NCBI RefSeq assembly: GCF_003369915.1
Contig: NC_046677.1
Span: 7,068,001 to 7,132,000, forward strand
Reading direction: 5' to 3'
Length of the DNA stretch: 64,000 nucleotides
DNA from: Drosophila miranda
Lineage: Eukaryota; Arthropoda; Insecta; Diptera; Drosophilidae
Under the pieces are notes generated by a model. It had not been told where the DNA came from. It saw only the letters and a list, made by a program, of their open reading frames with translations, and made no database searches. Positions 1 through 12,900 of this stretch are shown here, piece after piece (within the stretch, counting starts at the first letter, position 1; each line of letters starts with the position of its first letter). A program made the position numbers and the translations under genes.

Positions 1-590
1 GCGATGACTTCCTGTGATCGGAAAAATGTCCCTGATTTTATGTAGTCCTTTTCAAGGACCAAGGATATCAGGGATCAAAAATATTAATTTTCTCCGCTAT
101 TTATGGACCGATCTGAGTGTGCGACGGCTTCCTGTGATCGGCAAAATGTCCCTGATTTGATGGAGTCCTTATCAAGGACCAAGGATCAAGGATGTTTTCT
201 CGAGACATATATACCTTTTTTTCCCTTATTTGTCGCCCGATTAGGACTTGCGATGGCTTCCTGTGCTCGGAAAAATGTCCCTGGTTTAATGAAGTCCTTA
301 TAAAGGACCAAGGATCAAGGATGTTTACTGCAGACATATATATCTTGTTTTCTCCCTTATTTGTCGCCCGATCGGGACGCGGCATGGCCCCCCGTGATCA
401 GAACAATATCCTTGATCCTTCGGTAAGGACTCAAAAAACACGCACCATCCATACTTAGTTAACTCGGCTATTTGCGGCCCGATTGGGACGTGCGACGGCT
501 TCCTTTGATTGGAAAAATGTCCCTGATTTAATGGAATCCTTATCAAGGATCAAGGACCTTTTCTCCAATCAAAAATATTTAGTTTTTTCC
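1..590. repeat. Degenerate tandem repeat, about 110-130 bp unit, five copies
   Basis: The phrase cttcctgtgatcgg followed by aaaatgtccctgattt and then tcaaggaccaagga recurs near positions 8, 128, 257, 385 and 499, so the unit is roughly 110-130 bp and copies differ by substitutions and small indels. The array is cut by the window edge, so its full length is unknown. Each unit also carries a t-rich segment ending in tttgtcgcccgat. No coding potential is convincing; the short open frames on both strands follow the repeat period. A lone diverged copy lies at 2766-2800. I do not recognise the family. Confidence 0.85.
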
Positions 591-1032
591 GTAACTGGAT
601 TTGTCGTAATCTGGATAGTTTTCCTAATACAGGATACAGCAAGGATTATTCTTCTTTAATAAATAAACAAGTTGAAAACATTTATATCTACTATAGAAAT
701 ATATGGGTGCCTATATCCTTAAACCTAACAACAACGATATCTATCTGGAGTCTAGTAGCCGGCGTAGCTTCTTCATTGGTTGCCATAGTCAAAGTCCTTG
801 TTGTCGATTACCATGTCGAAGAATAAAGATGGATTGTTAGGTTCCGATGGTGCAAGGGGTGCGCTTCTGTCCTGCTGTCGGACACGATCCGGTTTGTGGC
901 AAAACATAGTCCTCTGTGAAGGAAGATATATATATTTTAGAATATATCCACAATTATATATACTGATTCACCTACGCGTGTCGAAGATGAAACTCAATGT
1001 TTGATTCGGCGTATAAAGAGGCTGCATGCTCA

Positions 1033-1423
1033 CAATATATCCCGTGGACGTGAACCAACAATTCCGCCGTCGATTACGGGTCCTTGCTGCAGCGGATGGG
1101 ACGCCACGTTGTCGACTGTGGCCCGTAGCATGTTCGTAGCAGCCAGTGGCTGCCACAGGAGCGCAGGAGCCGGCGGGGAGTTTGCGATGTCAGCCGGTCA
1201 GGCGACTGGAGTGGACGCCGCATCGAGCATATGAACCGGAAGACCAGATGGGTGAAGCCGCTGGTAAACGATGGTGGGCATATCGGTGTCCGCGGCCACC
1301 TGAAGGAGCGGTCTGTTAAAATGAAAGGAAGAGTTAAATAAGGTAAATGGATAAATAATAACTTGATAGCTTTACCTGGAGGGGTAAGCCGTTTGTGGCT
1401 AGAGAGGGTGTCGGCCAATAGAG
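1033..1423 (-). other. Possible minus-strand coding remnant, interrupted by TGA
   Basis: On the minus strand a frame from 1299 down to 1033 has a protein-like composition, with mostly G/C third positions (it begins V-A-A-D-T-D-M-P-T-I-V-Y-Q). It is broken by one TGA at 1200-1198, followed by C. It can be joined in frame to a 48-nt segment (1423-1376, preceded by a polypyrimidine tract and cag, followed by gtaaag) by splicing to the acceptor ending at 1300. No start codon is evident. A second minus frame is also open over the same DNA, but its Arg/Ser/Cys-rich content looks off-frame. This could be a pseudogene, exons of a gene with readthrough, or chance. Confidence 0.2.
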
Positions 1424-1904
1424 CTGGAGGGAATAAAAAAAAAAAGAAGAACCAAGAAAAAACAGTCAATGGAATAGATGAATAAGGTGGGAAACAAGAA
1501 AAACGTCGTAAGAAGTGCAGGTAAATAAATAATTTATCAGCTGCTGGCGCGATGCACGCGATCGTGGATTTAGTATCGATCCGGCAACAGACAAACGGGT
1601 AATTTGAAATCAAATCATCAAATTTGAAATCATTTGGCTGCAAAGAAAGTATGAAAATTAGATCTCACGAATGGGCGAAAATTAAGAAATTATCACAGAT
1701 GACTTGATGGATTGGTTTCGATTATTTATATTGTATGTTGGGCCAATCACATTACCCTAGGAATACCAAATATAGCTGTCAAGATCTTGTAATATTTTCT
1801 ACTGCTGTATATTTTCAGTTGCTCATCACACTCCGACTAGCACGGAACAAAAAATTTTGTTTAGTTTTAGAGCTTCGGTTTGGTTTTCGGGTTTCAGTGA
1901 CTTT

Positions 1905-1917
1905 TCTCACAAAATTA
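1905..1917 (+). promoter_or_regulatory. Possible translational control element of a spermatid mRNA
   Basis: About 40 nt upstream of the cysteine-rich reading frame the leader contains tctcacaaaatta. This resembles the translational control element (consensus about ACATCAAAATTT, quoted from memory) that delays translation of Mst CGP mRNAs in spermatids. The match is imperfect and the transcription start is unknown, so this is suggestive only. Confidence 0.25.
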
Positions 1918-1954
1918 AAAAATTCGTTTTTTTTTAATATTTTACGGATCGAAA

Positions 1955-2265
1955 ATGTGCTACCCTTGTGGATCCTGCGGACCCTGTAGATCATGCGGTC
2001 CCTGTGGAACAACTTGTCCGTGCTGTGGCCCGCACAGTCCCCCATGCGGAGCTCCCTCGCCCATTCCATGCTCTCCGGCGCCGGGCTGTTGCTGTCCCCC
2101 GTTGCCCGAGGGCGGCATACCCGATCCACGGGTCTGGAACTATTGGAACACCCCGCTAACCTATCCATGTGAGTTCTCGTCCGCCTTAGGCATGGACCTC
2201 TACCTGTATCTGTATCCGCATCCCGTAATCTTGCTTATCCTCTACTTCCCACAGGTGGCTTCTAG
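1955..2265 (+). CDS. Small Cys/Gly/Pro-rich protein, Mst CGP (male-specific sperm protein) type
   Basis: Two exons, 1955-2168 and 2255-2265, with a canonical gtgagt...cccacag intron, encode 74 aa. The first 50 residues are dominated by C-G-P, C-x-x-C and CC patterns (M-C-Y-P-C-G-S-C-G-P-C near the start, C-C-C-P-P near residue 50). A non-repetitive tail contains PDPRVWNYWN and, after splicing, ends T-Y-P-C-G-F. Without splicing the frame would run on to 2293 with a hydrophobic, unrelated tail, so I prefer the spliced form. CGP-rich proteins of this size in Drosophila (the Mst84D, Mst87F, Mst98C group) are sperm-tail components translated late in spermiogenesis. The function here is inferred from composition only. 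The known family members are, as I recall, intronless, so this may be a separate lineage. Confidence 0.6.
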
Positions 2266-2664
2266 GATCGGACTAGCGCTCACCCTGGTCTAGGAGTGGC
2301 TAGGACGGAGCACACACTCTTCGATAAAACACTCCATCCCTGGTCCTCGACCATTCCAAGCTTTAATCAAAACAAAAAAGCAGTTTGTTATTCCAATGAC
2401 ACGGACATGTTGGCGAAGTATTTGTTGGGCACATTTCTGGTGGTAACTAAATTGGAAGCAAGTTGAATCCCAGTGGCACCACTCGTCAGAGGTCCGTCAA
2501 AGAAAGAAGAACGTCGACGGAGAGGAGAACGCTGCGCGGGCCTCGTGGATGAAGCGAAGATGCCCCATTTGAGTGTCATTCCAGTCAACAGCTTTCTCTA
2601 CTTTTGGCCGAAAGCTTCCCAATTTTGGCAGAATCCCTTTGTCGAGTGTGGCCACTTTTTTGGC

Positions 2665-2670
2665 AATAAA
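2665..2670 (+). terminator. Poly(A) signal AATAAA for the Cys-rich gene
   Basis: AATAAA occurs about 400 nt downstream of the stop codon of the cysteine-rich gene and is the first canonical hexamer in that direction. It is followed by an AT-rich stretch. Confidence 0.4.
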
Positions 2671-2765
2671 TGCACCTTAGAATATTCATATTAGAGAGAG
2701 TGTTGTTTAATCTGGTATCAAGCGGTAAAGAATATTATATATTACGTTTCCACTTACTTTAATAA

Positions 2766-2800
2766 CTTCCTGTGATCGCGGGAATGTCCTTGATTTGATA
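2766..2800 (+). repeat. Isolated remnant of the 1-590 tandem repeat unit
   Basis: The segment cttcctgtgatcgcggg followed by aatgtccttgatttgat matches the start of the tandem unit at 1-590. This shows that the unit has dispersed across the Cys-rich gene or that the array once extended further. Confidence 0.6.
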
Positions 2801-3985
2801 GTATATACAGTATATACATTTAGTATATACATTTATACCTAATCTGCATACAAATTGCGATTGAGAAATCGTTAATTAAATTAATTTTAAATTTCATTGT
2901 TTATTCAGTTGGTAATTTGCTTAATAAGTGTAAGTTATGCAAATATTGCTGGATTCTTTATCGTTTATCAAATTATCCAATTTGTAGCCATTTTCTTGTT
3001 GCCAATTTGATCGCGCACGTTACTGGGCCTTCGTTTTTGAAAAGGAAAACGAATCGAACTTAGTTGTAGACATTAAGGACAAGTAAAGTATAGTACAATT
3101 TAATTACAATTACAACTAAATAACCATAAAAATAATATATTGTACGCCTAGGGAAACTTATGCTTAGGAGTCGAGTGCCCATTGCTCTTGTTTCGTTTTC
3201 ATTTGATCAGTTAAGGAAATTCGTGTCTAAATTGGTTTTAGCGTGAGTTACGTTTTGATTATAATATTGCACAATTTTTGTGTTTGCCAAACAGTTGTTG
3301 TATAATACAGTTCCTGTCTACTCTCCAGAACAGAACAGAACCGGACTGAACTGAACTGAACTGATCTGTATTTTTTGTAGTTAGTTACCGACCGATGCTG
3401 ATACGTTTAGATACGTTTGTGTTTGTGTTTGTTTTTGTGTTAGACGCTAAATCACTGGATTCTCTACGCACTTGTCAAGCTGAATTACAAAAGTTCATTG
3501 CCTAAATAATTTACATCAAAAAGCCAGGTAAACAATACTCAATACGCAGCCCTAAATAGACTAAGTTCTCTTCTCCGTTATTGGTTAGCTTAAATGCTAG
3601 GCCTAAGTGTAAATCTGATATTCGACTGTTACGCTGTTACGCTTTACGCTATTACGCTCTACACAAAATTCGCCAATTACTAAAATTATGCATTTCATAT
3701 TGTATATTCAGTATATATTTTTAATAACTATTGCTCAGTTAAGTGTGTTTGCGTGTCTTGCAAAAATGTGCCAGCTATGAATCGAGTTTCCACAATGCGT
3801 TCTCCTCCCTTAATCCCGCCTCGCCTTTCCTTTCCCCTCCTTCCGTTCCTTCCGCTCTTTGCCTATTTTTCTTTTTGCTCGCTCAACACGACGATATCAC
3901 AACAAAATGTACCAAGTAGAAGAATTAGTTATCATTATCAGTTATCGCTATAGATAGATCAGCTAACACTAGTGCCGTGGACGCT
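2801..3985 (-). other. Probable 3' UTR and flank of the CG31637-like gene
   Basis: This is about 1.2 kb of non-coding, moderately AT-rich DNA directly downstream (minus sense) of the sulfotransferase stop codon. A minus-strand AATAAA (TTTATT at 2900-2905) would give a 3' UTR of about 1.1 kb. It includes short tandem runs such as gaactgaactgaactgat (near 3345) and repeated ttacgctgttacgc (near 3635). I see no reading frame of note. Confidence 0.45.
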
Positions 3986-6900
3986 TCACGTGAACGGCGG
4001 CGGCAGCACCATCGGATCGAAGGTCTGCTGGAGGCTGGAGAAGTTGCTGAAGCTATCGATCCGACGATAGCCCCACAGATCCATGGCTTCGACGCAAACA
4101 TCCTGGATTTGCTTGATCTGTGCGAAGGGAGGTGTGAGTAATGATCGGAAAATGTATCCATGAGGTACTCACGTCGTCGGGCTTTAGATCCTGCATCCAA
4201 TGGAATGGCGCTGATCTGGAATCACGATATGTGGAGCTGACGCCGCCAATGTTCACCTTGGTGTGCGTATCCAAGAACTCCTCCACAGCGGGATCGAACG
4301 GCAGGCCATAGAACTGCAGTATGTCCTGGGTCATTTCACTGGGATTCAATGACAGATCCTCATAGCGTAGGGTTCTACAGAAACAAAAACGATCTGGCAT
4401 TAGTTGTTTAGTTTGGGGGAAATCCACAAATGGACTCACCTGAAACGCGAGGGATACTTCTCCAGCAGCAGCTCGGCTGTCTTGTAGTCATCCTGCAGAT
4501 CCTGGCACACCAGTCGCGCATCCTCGCAGTCCTCGTGGCCAGCGCACCACACGCGATGACGTCGCGACTGCATCGTTCCGCGCGGATCCCTCACCAGCAG
4601 CACAATCCGCACATTGGACAGACTATTGGAAGAGGGAGAGAGAGGGAGAAGATAGAATGATAGAATCAGTAATCATATGGTAGGATGATGTATAATTGCT
4701 GGCGTAATAGTTGTGCATGGAGCCGTGAAGTTCACTTTGGCATAACAATAGTTGGAGTCGCAGTCGGACTTGGAGTCGGAGTCGGAAATTGGCTTTCAAT
4801 TAAATCGAATTAAAGCTTCTATAAAGGCCGCATAATTAGTGTTTTAATGGAGCCCAGCACGAGCCGGGTTCCAGATGGGTTTCCAGCCAAATGTAATCTA
4901 TCTTCGTATCCCGCCAACTGGAAACTGTTTCTAATTACAACACTCAAACGATGCTCCATCCTCTCCAGCTACTGGCACTGGCACTGGCACTGGCAAATGC
5001 ATTTGCTGAATTATTTCATGAAAATGTTTTGCCTAAGCGGATACTACATAATGCTGATAAAATGGCAGCAGCGGAAACGGCGAGGGTACGTGGTCGGTTG
5101 TTGTTGATTGTGGTTGTTGGAGCTGAAGCTGGAGCTGGAGCTGAAGCTGGGGGTCGCTAATGGGGTCGTACTGCGGACCCGAGGGCCGGCCGTAGAGCTG
5201 CCTAAAATAACCAACAGCTACAGTGGGGCCTACAAGTCAGCGATAGATAGCAGATTCCACATGAAGTTATCTCAACGGAAAGGGGCAATAAATTTTAATC
5301 ATTTAGCCGGCTTTCTGCGGAAAGTTTTCAGCAAATGACATGATCTAATCAAAAAGTATAGTAAATATATAGGATGCGACAAATAGTTCCTATCTTTTGA
5401 TTAAATTTGTTAAATTTCATTTCCACTTCAAATTTCATTAGCAGCGATTGTCTGGGGGGCACTCCAGGGCACTCCAGGGCACTCCCCAAAAACCAACAGC
5501 CGCCATGCATATATTCAGATCATGAACTCCCCCCAGCACCCACCCAGAGAGAGGAGCATCATCAGCAGAGGCAGCCGCAGGGCATGAAAACACTTTTCCC
5601 TTCCTTCCACCGAGGGGTTTTCCTCTGCACCCACTTAACCACAATGCTAATGAGTTTGTGGCGGATTGGAAACAATGTAAACATCTATAACTGCACAAGC
5701 CCTGTAGAGTATATAGCGCCAAGCATATGTACATATGTATATCTGGCAGCCACATCTACAGACGGATATACATACATACATAATACGGAGCCACATCTAC
5801 AGCTTACACAGAGTATTACTATACGTATCCGTATCCGCATCCGCAACGAGCACCCGAATGTGATAAATGGAAACGTGCATTCCATTCCGCAGAGTTCATT
5901 CTCGAAAATGGGTAAAATGGAAACGAGGGAAAACATTCGAATAAAGTTGTCCGTTCGCTTGTCGTTAAGCTGCAAAAATATCGGAACAATAGATGAAACC
6001 TTGCGTTGCACAGAACTGAAAAAAGATTGCCAGCTGCTGCTGATGCTCCAGCAATTACTTTGGAGGAAGGGCTGTAGCCGACACTGTGTGGCAGGCAAAA
6101 AATAATAACCGTAACACTAACAAATAACAGGGGGCTTTACTGCCACTGCCACTGCCACGGCCATAGAGACCCAGTGCCAGTCAAAGCCATAGTCGATGGC
6201 TTACTGGCAGGCAGCAACAGCTGCAGAAATTCCGAATACCAAAAAAGTTTCTTCCAAAGCCACAAACAGAACAAAACCAGAAGGAAACCGAATTCCGCGA
6301 ACTTTAATTTTTATAAAATGTTCCAGAACGAGAATTGGGGCAGATGGGGTACATGCCACACACGACTGCAGCCCAGCAAGGACTCTTCCCACGAAACCAA
6401 TAAATAGTTGGGCTGTAATTTGGCATTTCTGCATGAACATTCCTTGAGTGAATAGTTTTAGGTTTCGGCAACTTTGTAAAAACTAAAACAAAAAAATGTT
6501 AAATAAATAAATACAAAATTACTGAGTTACAAAAACAAATATTTCTAAGCAGTGAAATTTTGATTTAAATCAATAAATCAAATTAATAAATATAAAATTA
6601 ATAATAAAATAAAAGAAAACATTTTTAAACTGTGCTAAATTTGTATGAGGACCAAAATATTGCAATGTTTTATAAAAAATAATTGAATGAAAATGTTAAG
6701 TTGAATTATTTGATTTAAAATTAAAAATACTGCAGTGTTTTATACAAAAAAAGTTTATTACAATTTTAAGTTTAAGTATTTGATTTAAGAAAATAAATTT
6801 ATACACGAATTCTAAATATAAATATAATATAATAATAATATAAATAGAAAGAGCGCAATAATAATAATTTTAAACTTATGGCGCTGTGATACACTTAAGG

Positions 6901-9900
6901 AAAAATACAAAAAATAAATAAAAATAAATTTCACTAATTTGGAACACATTTTGTGGACATTTTTCGAAACATATTCATGCGCTCTAATTATGCTATAAAT
7001 ACAAATTGGATTTAAATACGTGGGGACATACAGTTTCGAATATTCCCCCCCTCCCCAAAACCAAGCCAACGAGCCACCAATCATTTATGACACATTGACA
7101 GAGCCTCCGTCTAAATATACGAATGTACAAATTCGTATAAATTGTGTATACATCTAATTCGAAATATATGCTAATCAGTTTTGAGCAAACAGCGTAGCGC
7201 AGAGCTGTGGAAAACGCGAATTGGACACGAACCGAACTGACATTCGGCATTACATCACAAAGAAATTGAGTTGAAAATGAATTTCTTTATAATTGCATTT
7301 CAAGCTGAATAATTTACGACAAAGTGCACTTGACGATGGACCGGACCAGATGGTGTAACAGAAATAGCAATACAAAAATAAAATACAAATACAAACAATA
7401 ATGGAAGCCCGTAAAACTCGGCCACAAGGCCAGGCCATGAATTTCACTTTCGATTTGGCCAAGTAACTCGAGATGTTTTCTTTTCATTTTGTATTCGGTA
7501 ATTATGCGAAAATAAAAGATCGACAGGCACTTGTGGGGGGGAGGGCTATAAATATGCCCGAAAAGTTTTTGCATAAGGTCCCACGCGATGAAGAGTTCTT
7601 CAAGTGGATGTCAAGTGGATTTCGACAGAGAGTTGGTCCAGAAAAAGTTCATAAAAGTCTTTGTTTTACAAGAAAGAAAGTCCAATACTTCAATGGCATC
7701 GTAGAAAGGCTTCCCCTAAATTTGTACATTTTTTAATTGTTATTTATGTCGCGCTGCCGCCTCGTGGCATTTAATGAATGCAATTATTTTCATTTCATCT
7801 GTGGCCGATGTTTTCAATGAGCCTCTTTAACACTTGCTGGCCATAATTTAAGAGGGCTTTTAATTTAACTTTAATGGCCAATGGCCAACGGACAATGGCT
7901 AATGGCTAAATGGCGCAGATATATCAAGAGCAGAGCTTGTTGAATGCATTTAACCCTGGACAAATATTGTGCTATAAAATACCGAAACTCTGATGCGATC
8001 TGAAGAGTGAAAAAGAATCTGTCAAGAGATAAGTACAAACACAACCAACACTTTGACCCGCTGACAGAGGCTTTTGCCACTGAAACACACACACACACAC
8101 ACACAAAGTATCCGTGTATCTACAGTAGACGTGTGTATCCGTATCTGTATCTCTGAGTCATATTCGTTTGTTTTTATTTGTATTCGAAATTCGTTTGGAC
8201 TGCGGCAGTTTTGCGGCATTCTGACACAGTTTTCACAGATCAAAGGGAGAAAATTTGCACAAAAAATACGTAAAAATTGTTGGAGCGAAGCCCCAAATCA
8301 ATGGAATACCCACAGAAATGGGTTTCGTATAGGTATGTGGCTGGATGATGATGGATAGATACGTTTACAGCTAGTCGCTAGACGACAAGACGACGCGGCG
8401 TTACGGCTGCTCTCTTGTCGACTTTTGTCGACTCTTTCGGGGTCAAGCCAAATGCGAGAGCAGCGGCGAACCTCAACCTCAGAGACGATTAATCAATATA
8501 ATGGCTACGGTCCGGTCCGGTCCCCCTCTTTTGTGCTCTCTCGGGGGCCCATCCATAACCGATTCGGTGACTCGACTGACCCCCAAACCAATACGTATTT
8601 ACATAACTCTAATCCTCCCCCCGTCCACCCGAAAAAAAAGTAAAAGTTGCTCACGTGTGCACCTCGGAGGCCTTGAACCGAGCCGTGTTCGTGGACGGAG
8701 ATGAACTTCTTGGCGCCCGAATCATTAGTCAATCCGCAGCACAGATTTCCTAGTGGTTTTGTATGTGGATCCGCCACAAAAGTGTTCCCCAATGGCCCAA
8801 TGGGAACTGTGTGACCCATTAAGCGATTTACCCGAATCTCTTTCATAAACTTTTCTGTCCGTCTGTCTGTCTGTCTGTGCCAGTTTTTGGCCTGGCCAAG
8901 TCCCATTACCCTTCCCATTCGAGTGCCTGCTGGCTTGGCGGTTGGATGGGGTTCTGTTGGCTGTCATGCGTGTGCAGATGTCTCCTCAATCTCCCATATT
9001 CATGCTAAGTACGGGGTAATTATTTTTAGGGGTCTCCGCGAGGCTTTAGGCCCGGACATAAGCCGATAATGTTGATTAATGGCGCCACGGAAAAGCCAAC
9101 TGCTTGTGGATTGGAGAGTGGAAAGGAAAATCCGAAATGGCTTTCCACCCAGTGCCTAGGGTGAAGACTTTCTTTCTTTCTTTCTGCGATCACACTAGCG
9201 GATTTTTCATGGCTCTTTTTCGCCGCTTTCCCTGTGGAAAACTATTCTTAATTAATTTCAATGGACTCCCGCGTACGCTACATGAATTTCACAAGTTTTT
9301 TCAATCAATTAGGCAATTTTTAAAAGCTACATACATCCCTTTTTATTCAGCTGCTTTGCCTCTTCCCCAAGGGGAATGTTTTATATATAGAAAAGCGCAA
9401 AAAAATATACATATTTCAAGAATTTTTTCATCGCATTTTTTAGCGTCCAACGGCCGGGGGAGGGGACAAGGAGGGGAAAGCCACTTTGAAAAGAGCTGGA
9501 AAAAATGTTACGCATACGCTCCGTTGGACAAAGGCCTGTTATGCGCGAATGTGTGTGTGTGTACATATATTTATTTATATAAATATGCATAATTGTCGCG
9601 TGCGGGTTAAAAAACACTCGAGAGAAAGAGGCGGTAGGGGGGAGGGGTGGAGGGAGGCAGAAAAAGAGCGAAAAGGAAACGAGCCAGAACAAAGAGCGTC
9701 AATAAAAAACAATGAAAATTTCAGCTTCGAAAAATTGTTAAAATAACACAAAAAATAAGTAAACCAAAGAGAGGGAAAGGAAAAGCACACACAGAGAGGG
9801 AAAAAGAGAGGCGGAAAAACCATGAGAATGGCGGAAATTTATTCCACTCCAAGGGCCGAAAATTAAAATTGCCAAAATATTAAATTAAAAATTCAGCAGA

Positions 9901-12900
9901 GCCTCGGCAATTACCTAGAAATATATGCAAGGCCCGAAGGCAGCGAAGGATAAGGTAGGAAAATATGAGAGTACGGAGGTCAACCATAAATGGCTGCCAT
10001 TTTAAGAGGAGAAAATATTCATATAAATATGATGCATACGAGTATTTATGGGGCACGAGTGATATTTTAACGATATACTAGGTAAAAGTAATACAATTTC
10101 AGTCTACTGATATTTTAAGTGCGAATTTATCGCCGTTTTCAAAAGGGATATAATTTCAGCAGATAAATGAATCAATTTTCTATGAGATTTCTTCATTTTT
10201 GTGAGCCCAAGGCTATTAAAATATTTTGTAAAATATCCTGGTACAATTATTGTAGTTTTTAATGGGCTATGTTGAGACAAGGCTTCAATCCTAGCTCTAA
10301 TTCTGAGGAACTCTCCAATATATAATCTATATAAATATAAAGAAAGGAGTTTTTTAGTACAAACTCTTTTATTGGGGCTCGCCTGCATCCACAAAAGTGG
10401 ATCAACTGTGGTCGCAGATGGACAGATTTCCAGTCGTAATTTAATTAAAACAAAAAACAAATTACTGCTAATTTAATCGAACGCTGCAAAAACTTTTAAT
10501 TGAATTTAAAATGAAATCAAAACCGCACAAACTACAAACAAACTGATTAAATAATTAAATAAAAGGCTAATAAAACTGATTTATATTCAATTATAAGGCA
10601 AGGCACGATTTAATCTATGCAAATCCCCAAAAAATACAGAGAAATGAAGATAATCCCCAAGTAAGTCCCCCAAAACGAGTGCCCTACATTACTACAATAG
10701 AAACCCAGACAGAATGTGGGACAACAATGTATTTGTGTGTTTTTTTTTGGGAAATAAACTACAAAAAAGAAAGAATTTTTATCGATTTAACAATTGCCCA
10801 ACAAAACGCAGAAATGCAGGCACGTAAGTCCCCCTCTCTCCCTCCCTCTCTCTCTAGCCACTTGGCCCACTCTGTACATCCACAGAGGGCCAGGTCAGGC
10901 CAACACAGAAAACAACTTCAGAGGCAAAACTTTAGCCAGTGCCCGGCCAGAAGTATGCAGAATGCCACCCACTGATGGCCGCCCAATTCTTGTGTTTACA
11001 ACAAGAAGCAGCAGCAGTGGCAGCGGCAGTGGCAGTGGCAGCAACAGCACAAATAGAAAACTCGGAAAAACATGCAAATCGCCAGAGCGATGGCTCCCTC
11101 GAATGAAGTCAGAAAATGCGGAAAATGAGTCCCGCCTGAAAGGGAAAAAAACAAGAAAGCTTTAACTCTGATTTCGGAATGACAGTACACGGGTTTCTCC
11201 CGGGTCCACCCACTGCCTCCGAAAAGTAATAATTTTCAACTTTAATTACAAGCGACATGCCACCGAGTGGGGGAGCGTGGGGGCAGCGTGGGATTCTCCC
11301 TCTAAGAGGCAATTAGGGAGCTTGTTGAGGCCGGCTCTAACTCACAAAGTGCATTATTTTAATGTCTATCTGGAGGATCTCTTGTCCAAGGAGGGAAACG
11401 GGGTCAAGGGATGTCCGGCACTGAGCCAGCCACTGAAAAGTTGGAAGCTTTTAGCGCTGTAAGAGAAGGGAAGGCAAATTTGCCTCAGATAAACTTGCGA
11501 TTGGGAACTAAGTTCCCATAACAGCCCATTAGGATATGCCAGACCAGAAAGACCTTGAACTTGCCACAACTTGTACCTCTATCCAGCTATTCGGAACCTT
11601 TCAGAGGCCCCACCAAAACAAAGTTGTCTCCCCCATTCACCCACGAAGGGAAATTGAGTGACTTACGAGGAATCAAAGGAGGCGGAATCCCAAGGATAAT
11701 GTTCTGCCTCGTTGTGTTTTGTGTGATCCGCAAGTGGGTCAAAGCCCAGAGGAGAGCACTGGTGCGGCACAAAGCGCAGCAGCTGATCAATTTCCAGCCA
11801 ATGGGCCACCCAAAGGTGGTCGAAATGGAATCATGGCACAGCACACAGCACAGAGACAGAGGAGGCACAGAGCAGAAAAAGCAAAATTGTTCCGGCAAAT
11901 GCAAACAACAGCAAATGTCAATCAAAGTCACCCGGGGATGCGGCGGCAGTCAGAAGAGTCAAAGCCAACTCGAGTGGCAAAAGAGAAAGGCGGCAGCCAG
12001 AGAGAAATGCTGGGAGAGATGGAACCACAGTCGCAGTCACAGTCACAGTCATAGCCGCAGTCACAGTTGGACCTGGAGGCAGCACCACAGTCGTAGGCTA
12101 GTGGGCTGTCGGGGGCGTTGTGCACTAACTATCCACTGAGCCTGCCCCTTTGGGGTGGGGGGAGGGGGGTTCCCGTTAGAAGTTAAAGGAGCCAAGGTGC
12201 AAAAAGCCGCCTGGAAACTTCATTAATAACAAACAAAGCAGAGGAGGTCCATAACACCAGGGATATGCCTATCCGCAGAGCAGAGCACACATGCCCAATA
12301 TACGGGGGGGATACGGGGGGCACGCGGGGCACGAACATATGACAGGCAACTGTCTGAAGGTCTCTCGGCAAACAAACCGCAAGGCACGTTGACGGAACGG
12401 CAACGGGAACGGGCAACGGGTATGGGAACGGAAAGAACTCAACGGAACGGTACCGAACAGAACCAAAACCAATCCGAGTGGGGGCCACTGTGGTCCGAGT
12501 TTCAACTAAAAACGAGATGGAAATTGTTGAGAAACAGAAAATAAGTGACCCAAGAACTATTTACTTTTTAGGATATATTTTATTATTGAAATATTTTAAT
12601 TCTGAAGTCATTTATGATGAATTCTTGGTAGTATACTTTAAAGATTTGAATGGGATCTAAAACAGTTGAGTTTAAGAAGCACAAAGTATCCCAGAGGATG
12701 GTAGCACAATGTAGGAGAAGACTTCAAGGCTTTAACTATAGGAGCCTTAACATATTTCTATACCATTTCCATTAAAAAAAAAACATTTAAGTCTTTAAAT
12801 CCACTTTTAAGCATATTTTCTTTCACTTTATAAAAACATACTAACTGTGTACAAATTATTAATTCATATTATTCTTTTTAATCATTCATTATTATTTTTT

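Noticed and set aside
1074-1643. 189-codon minus frame
   Set aside because: It runs through what look like two small introns and a T-tract; Arg/Ser/Cys-rich composition suggests it is off-frame relative to the better candidate at 1033-1300.
5407-6105. 232-codon plus frame in the intron
   Set aside because: It contains runs such as I-R-I-R-I-R-I-R from a tatccg repeat, has no domain, and a competing frame is open on the other strand.
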